IMG/VR virus record: IMGVR_UViG_3300020469_000011
Location: 82,511 to 146,510 of that record
Length of the DNA stretch: 64,000 nt
From: a virus
Direction: 5' to 3' (one strand)
Of the stretch, positions 1-9,577 are shown in pieces; position 1 is the first letter of the stretch; each line of letters opens with the position of its first letter. The notes below the pieces were generated by a model that saw only the letters and a list, made by a program, of their open reading frames with translations, was not told the DNA's origin and did no database searches. The translations under genes were made by a program, and so were the position numbers.

Positions 1-50
1 TCTTTTCTGTAGTTTAGAAGCATCTCTTGTTGACATAAAAAATAATCCTA

Positions 51-524
51 TTATGTAAATGGTCCAATAATTGTAGCGCCTGCTGCTTTTGGATCAGAAA
101 CTGTTATCTGTATTGCTCTACAAGTTTTATCAATTGCAGTTGCCAATCCTATCGCAAATATGTCTGAACTAGGATTAGGAACTCGGCAAATTTTTAAAAT
201 GTCAGGTAACATCAATCCTTTTGGAAATACTACTGGTCCAATCTGACCCGCAGTTTGTATTGTTGCTAGACCAGATTCAATTGCTGTAGTTAAATTACTA
301 GCAAAAACACTTGATTCAAAATTAAAAACATTTCTAAAAACACCTAATAGTTGAGCAGTTGGTGGAATCCATCCTGTAAAAGGTCCAGGTATTATATTTA
401 ACCCTGTAGACAAATAAAGTTGAATTCCTTGTATAATTTCTGGTACTATAATAGAAGATTCAGGATTAAACTTTCTAAAACTACTTGTAAAACTAGATAT
501 CAATGTTGTTGGTTGAAGAGCCAT
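51..524 (-). CDS. Hypothetical protein at the distal end of the baseplate operon
   Basis: This 157-residue protein is the last gene visible in the leftward baseplate operon, 8 bases after the gp5-like gene. It has no signal peptide or clear transmembrane segment. It is rich in Ile, Pro and Thr, with several P-x-P type turns (IIPGPFTGWIPP around residue 44). I do not recognise the family. Its place directly after the spike gene suggests a baseplate or spike-associated virion protein, by position only. Confidence 0.6.
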   Translation of the reverse strand: MALQPTTLISSFTSSFRKFNPESSIIVPEIIQGIQLYLSTGLNIIPGPFTGWIPPTAQLLGVFRNVFNFESSVFASNLTTAIESGLATIQTAGQIGPVVFPKGLMLPDILKICRVPNPSSDIFAIGLATAIDKTCRAIQITVSDPKAAGATIIGPFT

Positions 525-532
525 AATATAAT

Positions 533-2626
533 TTAAAATACAAAAGTTTTTTTACAATAAGCATTTGCAATTGCATTTGATATAGTAGGGTCCGCTAAAT
601 TTACAGGTGACGTTGGTCCTACTGCTGTTAAATGTGTGTGCATATTAAATGCTTGCATGAACGAACTACCTTTTATTGCTGGTTCAACAGCACTTCTATC
701 TCCTAAACGAACAGCAGTATCACTATGTACCATAGTTTCAAGTTTAGAACTAGTAGATATGAATGATTTTGCTCTTGCAAAAATTTCTTGATCTGATAGT
801 ATATAAGTACCAATTCTGGAGCGAGTGACTATTCCTTGTCCAGATTCTATATGTGTATTTAATCTAGATTTGGTAGATATATTTGTAGCAGTAGAAACTA
901 CATCAACTGATCCACCTTTAACATTTACACTTCCTAATTGTGTTGTAACTAACTTTACAGAATTTTTAGCAGTTGTTTCTAATACAATATTTCCTCTTGA
1001 AGACCTAAAATAAATATAGCCTGTTTGAGTTTGTCCAATTATACTAGCCGGATGTGATTGATGCCTTTCAAATTCTGGTGCATATTGAAATTGAGCAGTA
1101 GTTGCAATGGAAGTGGGGTTAGCAGAAGTAACAGTAAATGATGCTAAATCTGATACTCTAAACGGACCTGGTAATCCATCAAAAGATCTGGCTGAAATTC
1201 TAGTGTCTCCATCTTGAGCATTTAATTCAATGTGACCGTGTTTAGCTTTAACTTCAACTCCTAGTGGGTGAGGAGCATACATTGTTGGCATTGTAAAATC
1301 ATTCTCAGCAATCATAGATATCTGATGATTTGAGCCAATTGTAAAGTTATCGCCGGCATGAAAATTAGTTTCCATTGCCGAACTGATTTTAGAACTACCA
1401 GTAGATAATTCGTATAGTCCTGCTACTTTACCTATATGAGAATTTCTTACTACATAATTGTGAGTACCTACTACTGTATCTAGAAGTTGAGTATCTTGCA
1501 ATATTTCATTTGAAGCCACATATCTTAATGAAGACGCATTGAAAGTAGTTCTTCCTGTGGGAGTTTTTATATTAAAATTACCACCTTCAACAGTCAGATT
1601 ATAATCACTTGTACCACATACCCTAACAGTATAATGTTCTGCAGCTAAATTTGCAGCATTAATCATAAGTGCATAACCTTGATTATAAGTAGAATATTTT
1701 CTACCTTTGGTATATTCATAGCTATGATGTTCTGTTAGATCGTATCTCTCATTTACTGTTTTTTGTACTAGTTTACCATCAGGATGTATTTCTCTAAATG
1801 TACCTGAACGATGATATTCATGTATTCTTTCTCCTCTTGGTGTATCATCATATTCTATTATATGACCAGATTCAGTTTCCCATACGTGATTAAAGGGATA
1901 CATTGCAGAATATGGAGACGTAGGCTGATTAAATTTTATTCCTTCTAAAGAAGTTTTCACACCTCTATTTTCTAATTTTATTTTAGAAAGTAATGGTTCT
2001 TTATAAACTCTGGGTGATGTTTCCATTGTAGAGCAAGTTGAAATATCTTTATTAAATGCTATACTAAGGTCAAGCATACCTCTTGCAAGTTTAGGAGTTG
2101 TTGCCTTTCCTTCTCCTTCTATTCTTGGATATCGTTCTACATATTCATCATTATCTATTTCTACACCCAAAGCATTATCCATTCTTTTTCTTACTTGTGT
2201 AGGAGGATTCGGAAATCCTCTACTACTTAACATACTGTCAGGTCTAACATCTTTAAAACCATAAAGATTATAATCTTCAGAATCCTCAAAATTTAATTTA
2301 TCTGGTTTATTAGCATATCCACCAATAGAACCCATTATTAAAGGTTGTTGCGCTTCATCACCATCTAAAAAAATACCAATAACCCAAGAACCTTCAACTA
2401 GTCCTGTTGGACTTTTTCCAACATCTGTCTGTGCTGCTGAAGTTGTGGGTTGCATTACCATTGCCCAAGGAAGGTCTTCTGTTGGTATGTCTATGGTACT
2501 TGCAGTGTGATAACCAAAACATCTTACTTTAACTCTACCTAGAAAATTTGGGTCCATACGATCTTCTACTACACCTACGAACCATACTAAATTTTTTCCA
2601 AAATTAATATTGTTTAAATCAAACAT
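533..2626 (-). CDS. 5: gp5-like baseplate hub / central spike protein, no lysozyme domain
   Basis: The 697-residue product resembles the T4 gp5/VgrG central spike. The N-terminal OB-fold lies at about residues 10-105 (WFVGVVEDRMDPNFLGRVKV, then ..QQPLIMGSIGG). The C-terminal half is repetitive and strand-rich (residues 250-650), as expected of a trimeric beta-helix needle. T4 gp5 has a lysozyme domain between OB-fold and helix. Here that segment (about 105-250) shows no lysozyme-like catalytic sequence, so local peptidoglycan digestion must come from elsewhere. The stop abuts a small virion gene and the start touches the stop of the gp27-like gene, a VgrG-like pairing. It acts at the tail tip during host penetration. 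Confidence 0.85.
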   Translation of the reverse strand: MFDLNNINFGKNLVWFVGVVEDRMDPNFLGRVKVRCFGYHTASTIDIPTEDLPWAMVMQPTTSAAQTDVGKSPTGLVEGSWVIGIFLDGDEAQQPLIMGSIGGYANKPDKLNFEDSEDYNLYGFKDVRPDSMLSSRGFPNPPTQVRKRMDNALGVEIDNDEYVERYPRIEGEGKATTPKLARGMLDLSIAFNKDISTCSTMETSPRVYKEPLLSKIKLENRGVKTSLEGIKFNQPTSPYSAMYPFNHVWETESGHIIEYDDTPRGERIHEYHRSGTFREIHPDGKLVQKTVNERYDLTEHHSYEYTKGRKYSTYNQGYALMINAANLAAEHYTVRVCGTSDYNLTVEGGNFNIKTPTGRTTFNASSLRYVASNEILQDTQLLDTVVGTHNYVVRNSHIGKVAGLYELSTGSSKISSAMETNFHAGDNFTIGSNHQISMIAENDFTMPTMYAPHPLGVEVKAKHGHIELNAQDGDTRISARSFDGLPGPFRVSDLASFTVTSANPTSIATTAQFQYAPEFERHQSHPASIIGQTQTGYIYFRSSRGNIVLETTAKNSVKLVTTQLGSVNVKGGSVDVVSTATNISTKSRLNTHIESGQGIVTRSRIGTYILSDQEIFARAKSFISTSSKLETMVHSDTAVRLGDRSAVEPAIKGSSFMQAFNMHTHLTAVGPTSPVNLADPTISNAIANAYCKKTFVF

Positions 2627-4167
2627 TATTCACCACCCGTAAAAAGTTGAAGTCTTTGTTTTCTTTTTTCCTCATTAACAATTTTCTGTATTTCTGCTGA
2701 AAGTAAAGAAGTATCTGCCAATTCTCTATCTGCTTCCAAGACTATATCTTCTGATTCTGTCTTTACTGATATATCTGTTTGCTTAAATTCTTTATCTGTT
2801 CTATAGCCTTCTGATATTGTATCAGTAATCATTTCTATTAACAGTTTGTATTTTTCAGACTTGTCTATAGAATGATGAATTCTTGTAACTAGATATTTTC
2901 CAGTTAAATAGATATCTTCTTTATCTTCTTCTCCTTCTGGCACATAAAAATAAACTATATCACCTACATTAATATTGCCTGAACTGTCTCCTGGCATTTC
3001 AATTTGAATAACTAAAGAATCTATTTGAGACTGTATGCTCATTCGTCTTTGATACATTTCAGGACGATGCTCTGAAAAATTCTGAGATTCATAATCGCCT
3101 GACTGAAATAAAACAACTTCATTTACAGTTAAAGGTTTTTCTCCTACTGAACTATTGTGTAAAAAATCTGTATAATCTGTTGATAATAAAGATTTTCCAT
3201 CATTAACATGATACTGTTTTTTTGCATCTTCTTGATAATAATATCTTTTATTTTTTACATTTCTTTTTTCTAAATCTATGAAATCTACGTTAGAAGAATA
3301 CATTCCTCTTGACATATTTTTAAAAATATCAAAACGATTTACAATTTTATAATCATATATAATATTCCATATAGTCAGTTTGTTTTTTGTTAATATATCT
3401 TTGGGAATATATACTAAGGTTTTTACTCTATTATCATCTCTTTTTCTTTTAAAAATATCTTCTAAACTGACAAAACGAAAACGATTTATATCTTGAAAGA
3501 AAAAGAATAATGAACCTGTTTTAGAAACAGACCTTTTACATAATTTATTAATTGTTCTAAAGGGAGTTAAACTTGGTACAACATATTTTTCAACGTGACC
3601 TGATTCAGTTTCTATTGTAAAATAATTAACACTAGCATTTTTTTCTTTTATAATATACTCATTAGTTTCTTTTATACTTACTGTGCTTTCATCAACTAGA
3701 TTCAAATAATTTTTACATATATCAGAAACCATTGCTGATAAAGAACCTCTATGATAAGACCTTGATATTTTTTGTTTTTCGTTTACTATAGCAACATCAG
3801 ATGTTAAAAATAAAGTATATAAATTGGTATTTGTGTTTACTCTTTCTATTTCTGAAATTCCTGTTACTCTCATTCTTACCAAAATAGCTATTTTAGTATT
3901 CATTGAACGAAAACATATCTGAACATATTCTTCACCAATAATAGGAACTTCTGATAATAAATTAGTAGAATCCAATATACCTACTTTTCCACTCAAACAA
4001 TTTGAGTAAATATCCTCATAGATACTAAAATTAGTGTAAACAAGATCTAAGATATATTGTTTTTTAGAAGGTGCAGATCTTTCTAACCATAAACTAATAA
4101 GTTCATAGTCTCCTATTTCACTTGGAAAAAAGTCTGTTTTTACAGTTCTATCAAAAATAGTTCTCAT
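2626..4167 (-). CDS. Probable gp27-like baseplate hub subunit
   Basis: The 513-residue protein carries the early pattern typical of gp27/VgrG N-terminal hub domains: a 'SIYEDI..' strand, then 'LSGKVGILDSTNLLSEVPIIGEEYVQICF' (given here as a description of residues 48-85). The C-terminal part (about 395-455, GDIVYFYVPEG then TGKYLVTRIHHSI) also resembles hub domains that contact the spike. It overlaps gp53 by 4 bases and gp5 by 1, so the three are translationally coupled. In T4 gp27 forms the trimeric torus that holds gp5. The family assignment rests on motif pattern and neighbours. It is longer than T4 gp27 (about 390 residues), so extra domains are likely. Confidence 0.6.
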   Translation of the reverse strand: MRTIFDRTVKTDFFPSEIGDYELISLWLERSAPSKKQYILDLVYTNFSIYEDIYSNCLSGKVGILDSTNLLSEVPIIGEEYVQICFRSMNTKIAILVRMRVTGISEIERVNTNTNLYTLFLTSDVAIVNEKQKISRSYHRGSLSAMVSDICKNYLNLVDESTVSIKETNEYIIKEKNASVNYFTIETESGHVEKYVVPSLTPFRTINKLCKRSVSKTGSLFFFFQDINRFRFVSLEDIFKRKRDDNRVKTLVYIPKDILTKNKLTIWNIIYDYKIVNRFDIFKNMSRGMYSSNVDFIDLEKRNVKNKRYYYQEDAKKQYHVNDGKSLLSTDYTDFLHNSSVGEKPLTVNEVVLFQSGDYESQNFSEHRPEMYQRRMSIQSQIDSLVIQIEMPGDSSGNINVGDIVYFYVPEGEEDKEDIYLTGKYLVTRIHHSIDKSEKYKLLIEMITDTISEGYRTDKEFKQTDISVKTESEDIVLEADRELADTSLLSAEIQKIVNEEKRKQRLQLFTGGE

Positions 4168-4670
4168 GAATTTATTATCACTGGTAAATCAGATTGAATT
4201 ACGTTTATAATTGAAGGGTCAAAAACTCTAATTGTTTTCTTAGCTTCGTTTTCTTTTACAATTTTATCAAAAGCTGTCAAAGTTTTTGTTATACCCAAAG
4301 ATGTTTTTCCAACTTCATACCCGTTAGCATCATAGTAAGCAACAATTTCTCTGTTTGCTTTTTCTATAGAACCATATTTTTTAGTTATAAATTTATCTAA
4401 ATTTATTTGTGAAAGAACCCAATCTTGATAAACACTGTAAACATCATTTAACAAAAGTATTGTCCATGTATAATCATAAGTATCATACAATTCAAAAGAG
4501 ATTTCTTCTGGTCTTTTTTCGTTTTCAATTTCATAATTAATAATAACTAAAGAGTCTTGATTTTTTTTAACATAATCTAATAATTTAACTCTAACTGAAA
4601 TGTCAACCATATTAACTGATTGACCATCTATCGCATAACGTGTTTTTGGAAATTCTTGAAAAAAATACAT
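4164..4670 (-). CDS. 53: gp53-like baseplate wedge subunit
   Basis: The 168-residue product has the gp53 signature: an N-terminal strand 'FFQEFPKTRY', then the conserved block at residues 58-90 (ISFELYDTYDYTWTILLLND, ending in a D-W-x-LS element) followed by 'FITKKYGS'. In T4 gp53 joins wedge sectors into the hexagonal baseplate. It lies between gp54-like and gp27-like genes in a compact leftward operon, in agreement with its role. Its stop overlaps the next start (ATGA-type, 4 bases). Confidence 0.85.
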   Translation of the reverse strand: MYFFQEFPKTRYAIDGQSVNMVDISVRVKLLDYVKKNQDSLVIINYEIENEKRPEEISFELYDTYDYTWTILLLNDVYSVYQDWVLSQINLDKFITKKYGSIEKANREIVAYYDANGYEVGKTSLGITKTLTAFDKIVKENEAKKTIRVFDPSIINVIQSDLPVIINS

Positions 4671-4686
4671 TTAATTTTATAGATTG

Positions 4687-5604
4687 TTAATTAGTAGAAA
4701 TATTGTGTACTCTGTCTACATCACCTCTTGTAAACACTTTAGTTTCTTGTAATGTTAATCCTATAGAAGTAGAAACATAAAATTTTTCACCGTCTTCTTC
4801 AAAGAATGTCATTTCATTTTGGTCTGTAACATCGTTATGAGATACATCCACTTTTGTTATTACAGAAGGTAATAACTTAAATTTATTAAAAGGTTTATTA
4901 TCAACATATATTTCTAACAACATGTTACTAGGATATTTATAATGATTATTATAATTTACAGTAGCTTTTTTACCTGGATCAGTAGTAGATGGAAGAGCAT
5001 TTTTTAAAAACACCTTTTCCATTTTTTTAATATTTTTAGCTTCTTCTTTATTTTTAGGATATAAATTCCAAGTAAAAATAAAAAATCTATAATTTTGCGA
5101 ATCTCCCTGATAAAAAACTCTAGTATGTGGATTATACGCTACACCTTCAGCAAAAGCACCTGCTCTAATTGGAGCAGCATCTGTTCTTAACACTGCTGAA
5201 GTAACAAAAGCTTTTGCTACTTCAGTACCTTTGCTCTTATTTACTGTTTCTTGAAGTGTTTTTTTAATACCACCAGTAGTCTGGCCAAACTCTCTCACAT
5301 TAGCATATATGACGTTTCCTAATACACCTATATCTTCCGGACTATAACTTGCACTAATAGTTTCATACATTAATCTTGGAGGTATAGGTAGATATAAAAT
5401 AGGATATATTATTTCTTGTATTTTATTTAAAATTCTAGAATTTGCACTAGCTCTATGTTTGACAAATGTTATCTTTACATAATTCTTTTGATATGTTTCT
5501 CCAGTTTTTCCTATTCTTACACTAGATGCAATTTCTTGTGAAGCCGACTCAGTGTTTGTGACAAAAAGATCATTGGGATATTTAATAAATTTTTCTTCAG
5601 CCAT
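4687..5604 (-). CDS. 54: gp54-like baseplate-tail tube initiator
   Basis: About 305 residues from the MAEEKF start, which I prefer to the in-frame ATG 24 bases upstream because it has an AGG element 6 bases before it and gives a normal 8-base overlap with the preceding gene. The central block (about 170-205: FTWNLYPKNKEEAKNIKKME) has a paralogous block in the neighbouring gp48-like protein. Both share a C-terminal 'LT(L/I).E.(K/T)' segment that resembles tail-tube folds. In T4 gp48 and gp54 cap the baseplate and start tube polymerisation. Assigning gp54 rather than gp48 follows the T4 order 48-54-53 and is less certain than the pair assignment. Confidence 0.75.
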   Translation of the reverse strand: MAEEKFIKYPNDLFVTNTESASQEIASSVRIGKTGETYQKNYVKITFVKHRASANSRILNKIQEIIYPILYLPIPPRLMYETISASYSPEDIGVLGNVIYANVREFGQTTGGIKKTLQETVNKSKGTEVAKAFVTSAVLRTDAAPIRAGAFAEGVAYNPHTRVFYQGDSQNYRFFIFTWNLYPKNKEEAKNIKKMEKVFLKNALPSTTDPGKKATVNYNNHYKYPSNMLLEIYVDNKPFNKFKLLPSVITKVDVSHNDVTDQNEMTFFEEDGEKFYVSTSIGLTLQETKVFTRGDVDRVHNISTN

Positions 5605-6622
5605 TGTGTGCCTGTAAATTTTCTGCATCGTCTGCAGTGTATATTTTTGTTTCCATTATGATAAGATTTATTTCATATGTTTGATGGTAATATCCTTTTT
5701 CACCTTTTATAAATGATTCAACATCACCGCTTGACCCATAAAAAGTATTCAAATCTCTTACTACAAATGTATATGGAAAATTCATAAAGTATCCAATTTT
5801 ATCTTTTCCTTCTTCTATTTCAGAATTTCCTTTTATTCTTTCACAAATAGTTAATTTAATTTCATTTGGTATTTTAAATACTGAGCTAAACCATTGACCC
5901 TGATTATCTTCAAAAAAAGTTTTATCAGTATATTTTTCTGTAACATCACCAAATATAGTGTTAGCAAAACCTAAATAATTAGTAGTGGCATTAAATGCTC
6001 TTAAAGACTCTCTTCCTGCAGTATTAAGTACTGAGAAACTAGTATCCGATAGACTAGGTAATGATGATTTCTGTATTGCTTTTATTATTTTTTCTAGTTC
6101 TATAGCATCTTCTTCATTTTTAGGAGTTATCTTCCAATCTAAAGTAAATTCTCTTACCCTACTCACACCATCAAATAATAAAGTAAAATTCGGTGCTCTT
6201 GTTAGACCTAATCCTTGAGCACCTAACTTAAAGAATTTATTATCTGTCATCATGATTTCTTTTGACAAATAAGTATCAAAAGCGTTGTATGCAGTTGTTG
6301 CTAAAGAACCAAGAGTATCCAAAGTAGAAGGTCCTGATGAACCAGAAGGACCTTCTGATGCTAAATTTTTTTTTCCACTCAAAACATTACTTAGCGCATT
6401 TCTTACACCTTCATACTTATCTTTAACAAGTTCTCCAATAACCCCGAGTTCTCTCTGAGAATAATCTAATTGAAAATCTTCCCTTAATAATCCTTTTGGC
6501 AATGGCAAATAAATAGTAGAAACAGATTTTTCTTTATCAACGGAAGATTCTATGATCTCTATTTTAAGAAAAAATCTCTGAAAATTCTCTACATTTTTTG
6601 GAAAAAATATTTCTTCTGACAC
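5597..6622 (-). CDS. 48: gp48-like baseplate tail-tube cap protein
   Basis: The 341-residue product has the repeat seen in its neighbour (REFTLDWKITPKNEEDAIEL near residue 185, then 'IIKAIQKSSLPS'). A flexible Gly/Ser/Pro-rich linker lies near residue 95. The start is GTG: a stop codon lies just upstream in frame and there is no nearby ATG. The divergent gp4 ATG is only 11 bases away, so promoters for both must lie inside coding sequence. It is the first gene of the baseplate operon. In T4 gp48 sits on top of the hub and templates the tube. Confidence 0.75.
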   Translation of the reverse strand: MSEEIFFPKNVENFQRFFLKIEIIESSVDKEKSVSTIYLPLPKGLLREDFQLDYSQRELGVIGELVKDKYEGVRNALSNVLSGKKNLASEGPSGSSGPSTLDTLGSLATTAYNAFDTYLSKEIMMTDNKFFKLGAQGLGLTRAPNFTLLFDGVSRVREFTLDWKITPKNEEDAIELEKIIKAIQKSSLPSLSDTSFSVLNTAGRESLRAFNATTNYLGFANTIFGDVTEKYTDKTFFEDNQGQWFSSVFKIPNEIKLTICERIKGNSEIEEGKDKIGYFMNFPYTFVVRDLNTFYGSSGDVESFIKGEKGYYHQTYEINLIIMETKIYTADDAENLQAHNG

Positions 6623-6633
6623 TCTATATACCT

Positions 6634-7071
6634 ATGAGAAAAAGCCGAAATTACAGACAGGGTAGATTTAAACCTAAGAATATAGCAAAATATAAAGGAA
6701 ACTCCGGTAATGTTATTTATCGTAGTTCTTGGGAAAAAAGAATAATGGCCTTCTTTGATGAATCCGCAAATGTAAAATGGTGGAACTCTGAAGGCTTAAT
6801 AGTTCCATACTTTAATCCTATTGATAAAAAGATGCATTCTTATTTTCCAGATTTTGTTTTCATGAATAAAAATAACAAAGTATACATGATAGAAGTAAAG
6901 CCTTACAAAGAAACATTACCACCTGTAAAGAAAGGTAGAAACTATAGGTCAGCAGCAATTACTTATGTTATCAATCAATCAAAATGGAAACAAGCAATTG
7001 AATTTTGTGAAAAGCAAAATTGGCAATTTGTAGTTTGGACAGAAAAAGAAATGAAAAAAATGGGAATCTAG
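6634..7071 (+). CDS. 4: gp4-like head completion protein
   Basis: About 145 residues from the MRKSRNYRQGRFKP start. An in-frame ATG 36 bases upstream would overlap the divergent gp48 gene and adds an atypical leader. Recognisable features are 'IYRSSWEKRIMAFFDE', a central 'SYFPDFVF' and 'YMIEVKPYKE': a D-x(n)-E-x-K arrangement of the PD-(D/E)XK nuclease kind that is characteristic of the T4 gp4/gp50 head-completion family. The protein finishes DNA-filled heads before tail joining. It is also the first gene of a rightward cluster. Confidence 0.85.
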   Translation: MRKSRNYRQGRFKPKNIAKYKGNSGNVIYRSSWEKRIMAFFDESANVKWWNSEGLIVPYFNPIDKKMHSYFPDFVFMNKNNKVYMIEVKPYKETLPPVKKGRNYRSAAITYVINQSKWKQAIEFCEKQNWQFVVWTEKEMKKMGI

Positions 7072-7093
7072 TGAAGAAAACTTAATATAATAC

Positions 7094-7122
7094 TTGACTT
7101 TTACTTAATTCTGTGTTACAAT
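7094..7122 (+). promoter_or_regulatory. Sigma70-type early promoter (TTGACT-N17-TACAAT)
   Basis: The -35 box TTGACT (7094-7099) and -10 box TACAAT (7117-7122) are separated by exactly 17 bases, 35 bases before the helicase-like gene. The leader ACTTGACt/a-TTTT is shared with the promoters near 17.9, 24.5 and 62.4 kb. Confidence 0.75.
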
Positions 7123-7156
7123 AGGTTTTATTAATAAATCTGTAACATGGAGTGAT

Positions 7157-9022
7157 ATGGAAAACTTTGAAATAAAAAGATATATTTCTGAACTTGACTC
7201 ATCTGTATTTTTTTGTCACAATCATTACACATCACTAATTGATTCCCCAACAGGTTCCGGTAAAACAGAATTGATTTTTGAAAGATCTTTAGATACTCCT
7301 AAAATTATAATTGCCTTTCCTTATACATCTCAAGTTATACAACAACAAAAATTACATATTGACTATCAGTGTTTATATGATGATAATCAATATGATGATT
7401 CCAAATCAAATAAAATAATTTGTACTTATGATAAGTTAGTAACTTTAATTAATCACGATCTAGATCTAAATGAATACGAATTGCATCTAGATGAATGTCA
7501 CAATTTATATGTCTCTTCCAACTATAGAGATCGTATAATGTATTATATTTCGCTTTCTATCAGAAATCGTAACTATAAAAAAGTGTTTTTGTATTCAAGT
7601 ACCTATGACACAAAATATCTTAATAACTATTTAATTATTGATAAACATTTTAAGATAACATGCAAAGATAAGAATAAAGACGATATTACTTGTATCCACT
7701 TAGATAATAGTAGTAAAGTTACAATGAATGAATCTATACTTTATCATTTTCAATATAATGTTATGAACAATGAAAAGGTTTTGATTTATCGTAACAACAA
7801 AAGTGAGAATATTTCTCTAGGTAAATCATTAGAAGATATCGGATTTGATGTTTTAGTTGTAGATAGTGATAGTAAAAATGAAGAAGAAATCATTGACCTT
7901 CTGAGAAATCAAGAGATATCAAATAAAACAAATGTACTAATTACAACATCAATACTAACTGAAGGTATAAACTTATTGAATAAAAATATAACTCAGATTC
8001 ATTATATTGATAAAAGTAAGAGCGCATCAACTATTAGGCAATTTACAAGTAGAGCAAGAAATCGAAAACATAAAACATTTGTGTGGTATAAAAAAGAAGA
8101 AAATTTTAATATAAAGAAAAATATATTTGAAGAGTGGTATGATTTTAATGAGAATGCAAAATCTCTAGAACAGAACTATAACTATATTGTACAAACAACT
8201 GAAAGTAAACTAAGAAACAAACACATCAATCATATATTAAAAGCATCTACTTTTTATGATAGGAGTTGGAGACAATTTGGATATCGCAATGTAAACAGCA
8301 GTATTAAAATAGATTACACAAGAATAGCGAATTACTTTTATGAATTAGATGTTAGCAATCAAAGTCATAATTCTTACATACTTGGTGAGGAATTAGAGAA
8401 GCATAACTTTGATGTTCATTATATGAATTATGAAATATTAATTGATAAGAACGATCAACTTAATTCCAAAATGAATTCAAGAACAGTTAAAGAAGAAAGA
8501 AAGGCAGATAAGATTCTTATATTACAAAATTATATAGATGAAAATACAAATGTAAAGAAAAGATTAATTGAGTTGTTGAGAAAGAAAAATAAAGATTCTT
8601 TAGAAAATCGTGAAATAAAAATAGCAAGAGAATGGATACAACTTGAAAAAAATAATGTTAGTAAACAAGATATACTTGAAATTATTAAGAATAATAATAG
8701 TCATAAAGCTAAATATAGGTTATCTTTAAAATATCAAATGCAAAACGATTTACTTTATAATGAACTTGTCAATCTTGTTGAGGTTAATAAAAGGTATGGT
8801 GTAGAAGAACGTAGTGATTTACTACTACAAGCGGATAAAAATATTTTATCCAAACACAAGATTGACCTAAATATAAAAAAGATGTCTGACGGTAGCGTAC
8901 ATGGTAAAACAAGTAAAGGAATCTTCTCAAATTTATTTAACTTAAATACTCATGTATATAATGGTAAACACACAATTTCTATAAAAGATTTAGATCCTCT
9001 ATTCTTTCAAACAACCAATTAA
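7157..9022 (+). CDS. Superfamily II (DEAD/DEAH-like) helicase, unknown family
   Basis: The 621-residue protein shows SF2 motifs in order: Walker A 'DSPTGSGKTE' (about 28-37), Walker B 'HLDECHNLY' (about 111-119), a motif-III-like 'YSST' (about 150), motif V 'TTSILTEGINLL' (about 265-276) and motif VI 'STIRQFTSRARNR' (about 293-305). The remaining 300 residues are Asn/Lys/Glu-rich and unrecognised. It is not UvsW-like, because the Walker A lies only 28 residues from the start. It has its own sigma70 promoter and an upstream GGAGTG ribosome site, although it sits among late genes. That points to an early-expressed accessory gene, but the role is unknown. Confidence 0.75.
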   Translation: MENFEIKRYISELDSSVFFCHNHYTSLIDSPTGSGKTELIFERSLDTPKIIIAFPYTSQVIQQQKLHIDYQCLYDDNQYDDSKSNKIICTYDKLVTLINHDLDLNEYELHLDECHNLYVSSNYRDRIMYYISLSIRNRNYKKVFLYSSTYDTKYLNNYLIIDKHFKITCKDKNKDDITCIHLDNSSKVTMNESILYHFQYNVMNNEKVLIYRNNKSENISLGKSLEDIGFDVLVVDSDSKNEEEIIDLLRNQEISNKTNVLITTSILTEGINLLNKNITQIHYIDKSKSASTIRQFTSRARNRKHKTFVWYKKEENFNIKKNIFEEWYDFNENAKSLEQNYNYIVQTTESKLRNKHINHILKASTFYDRSWRQFGYRNVNSSIKIDYTRIANYFYELDVSNQSHNSYILGEELEKHNFDVHYMNYEILIDKNDQLNSKMNSRTVKEERKADKILILQNYIDENTNVKKRLIELLRKKNKDSLENREIKIAREWIQLEKNNVSKQDILEIIKNNNSHKAKYRLSLKYQMQNDLLYNELVNLVEVNKRYGVEERSDLLLQADKNILSKHKIDLNIKKMSDGSVHGKTSKGIFSNLFNLNTHVYNGKHTISIKDLDPLFFQTTN

Positions 9023-9028
9023 TAAAAT

Positions 9029-9562
9029 ATGAATCTAAACGAAGCTTTTGATTTTCATAAAAACAATAACGTACCTTATTGTTTTACTTTATTTCAACCA
9101 TACTCTTCTAGTTTTTATCACTTCTATGCTGAAGCAAGAACAAAAGAGTTTTGGCATATTGATGATAAAGAAATATTTGAAACTACTAATTTAGGTGAAT
9201 TTGATCATTATGAAGATAATTATGTTCCATTAGATTTGCCTATTCTTTGTGAATCAAGCACAGAGTATCAAGGAAAAAAAGTTGAATTGAATAAACCAAA
9301 AAGAGGTGGTTCCAAGAAATATTATGTTTACACTAGAAATCCAGATACAAAAAAAGTAGTGAAAGTTTCTTTTGGTGCTGAAGGTGGAGGTCAAAATCTT
9401 AGAGTTAAGATTAATGATCCAGATGCTAGAAGAAATTTTGCTTCAAGACATGACTGTAAAAATAAAAAGGATAAGACTAAAGCTGGATACTGGTCTTGTA
9501 GATTACCAAGGTATGCTTCTATGCTAGGCTTAGATGTTAAAAACCCAAACTCATTTTGGTAA
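9029..9562 (+). CDS. Conserved phage protein with C-terminal KYYVY...YWSC domain
   Basis: The 177-residue protein has an unrecognised N-terminal 85 residues. The C-terminal domain (about 90-177) is of a type common in T4-like marine phages: 'KRGGSKKYYVYTRN', 'VVKVSFG', 'DPDARRNFASRHDC', 'AGYWSCRLPRY'. The invariant-looking Cys and His (RHDC, YWSC) suggest a small metal-binding or structural fold. It follows the helicase gene by 6 bases. The function is unknown, and a virion or assembly role is only a guess from family context. Confidence 0.65.
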   Translation: MNLNEAFDFHKNNNVPYCFTLFQPYSSSFYHFYAEARTKEFWHIDDKEIFETTNLGEFDHYEDNYVPLDLPILCESSTEYQGKKVELNKPKRGGSKKYYVYTRNPDTKKVVKVSFGAEGGGQNLRVKINDPDARRNFASRHDCKNKKDKTKAGYWSCRLPRYASMLGLDVKNPNSFW

Positions 9563-9577
9563 AAAAATAAATATGTT

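Noticed and set aside
825-1013. Plus-strand open frame inside the spike gene
   Set aside because: It lies wholly within a well-supported gene on the other strand and has no start signals.
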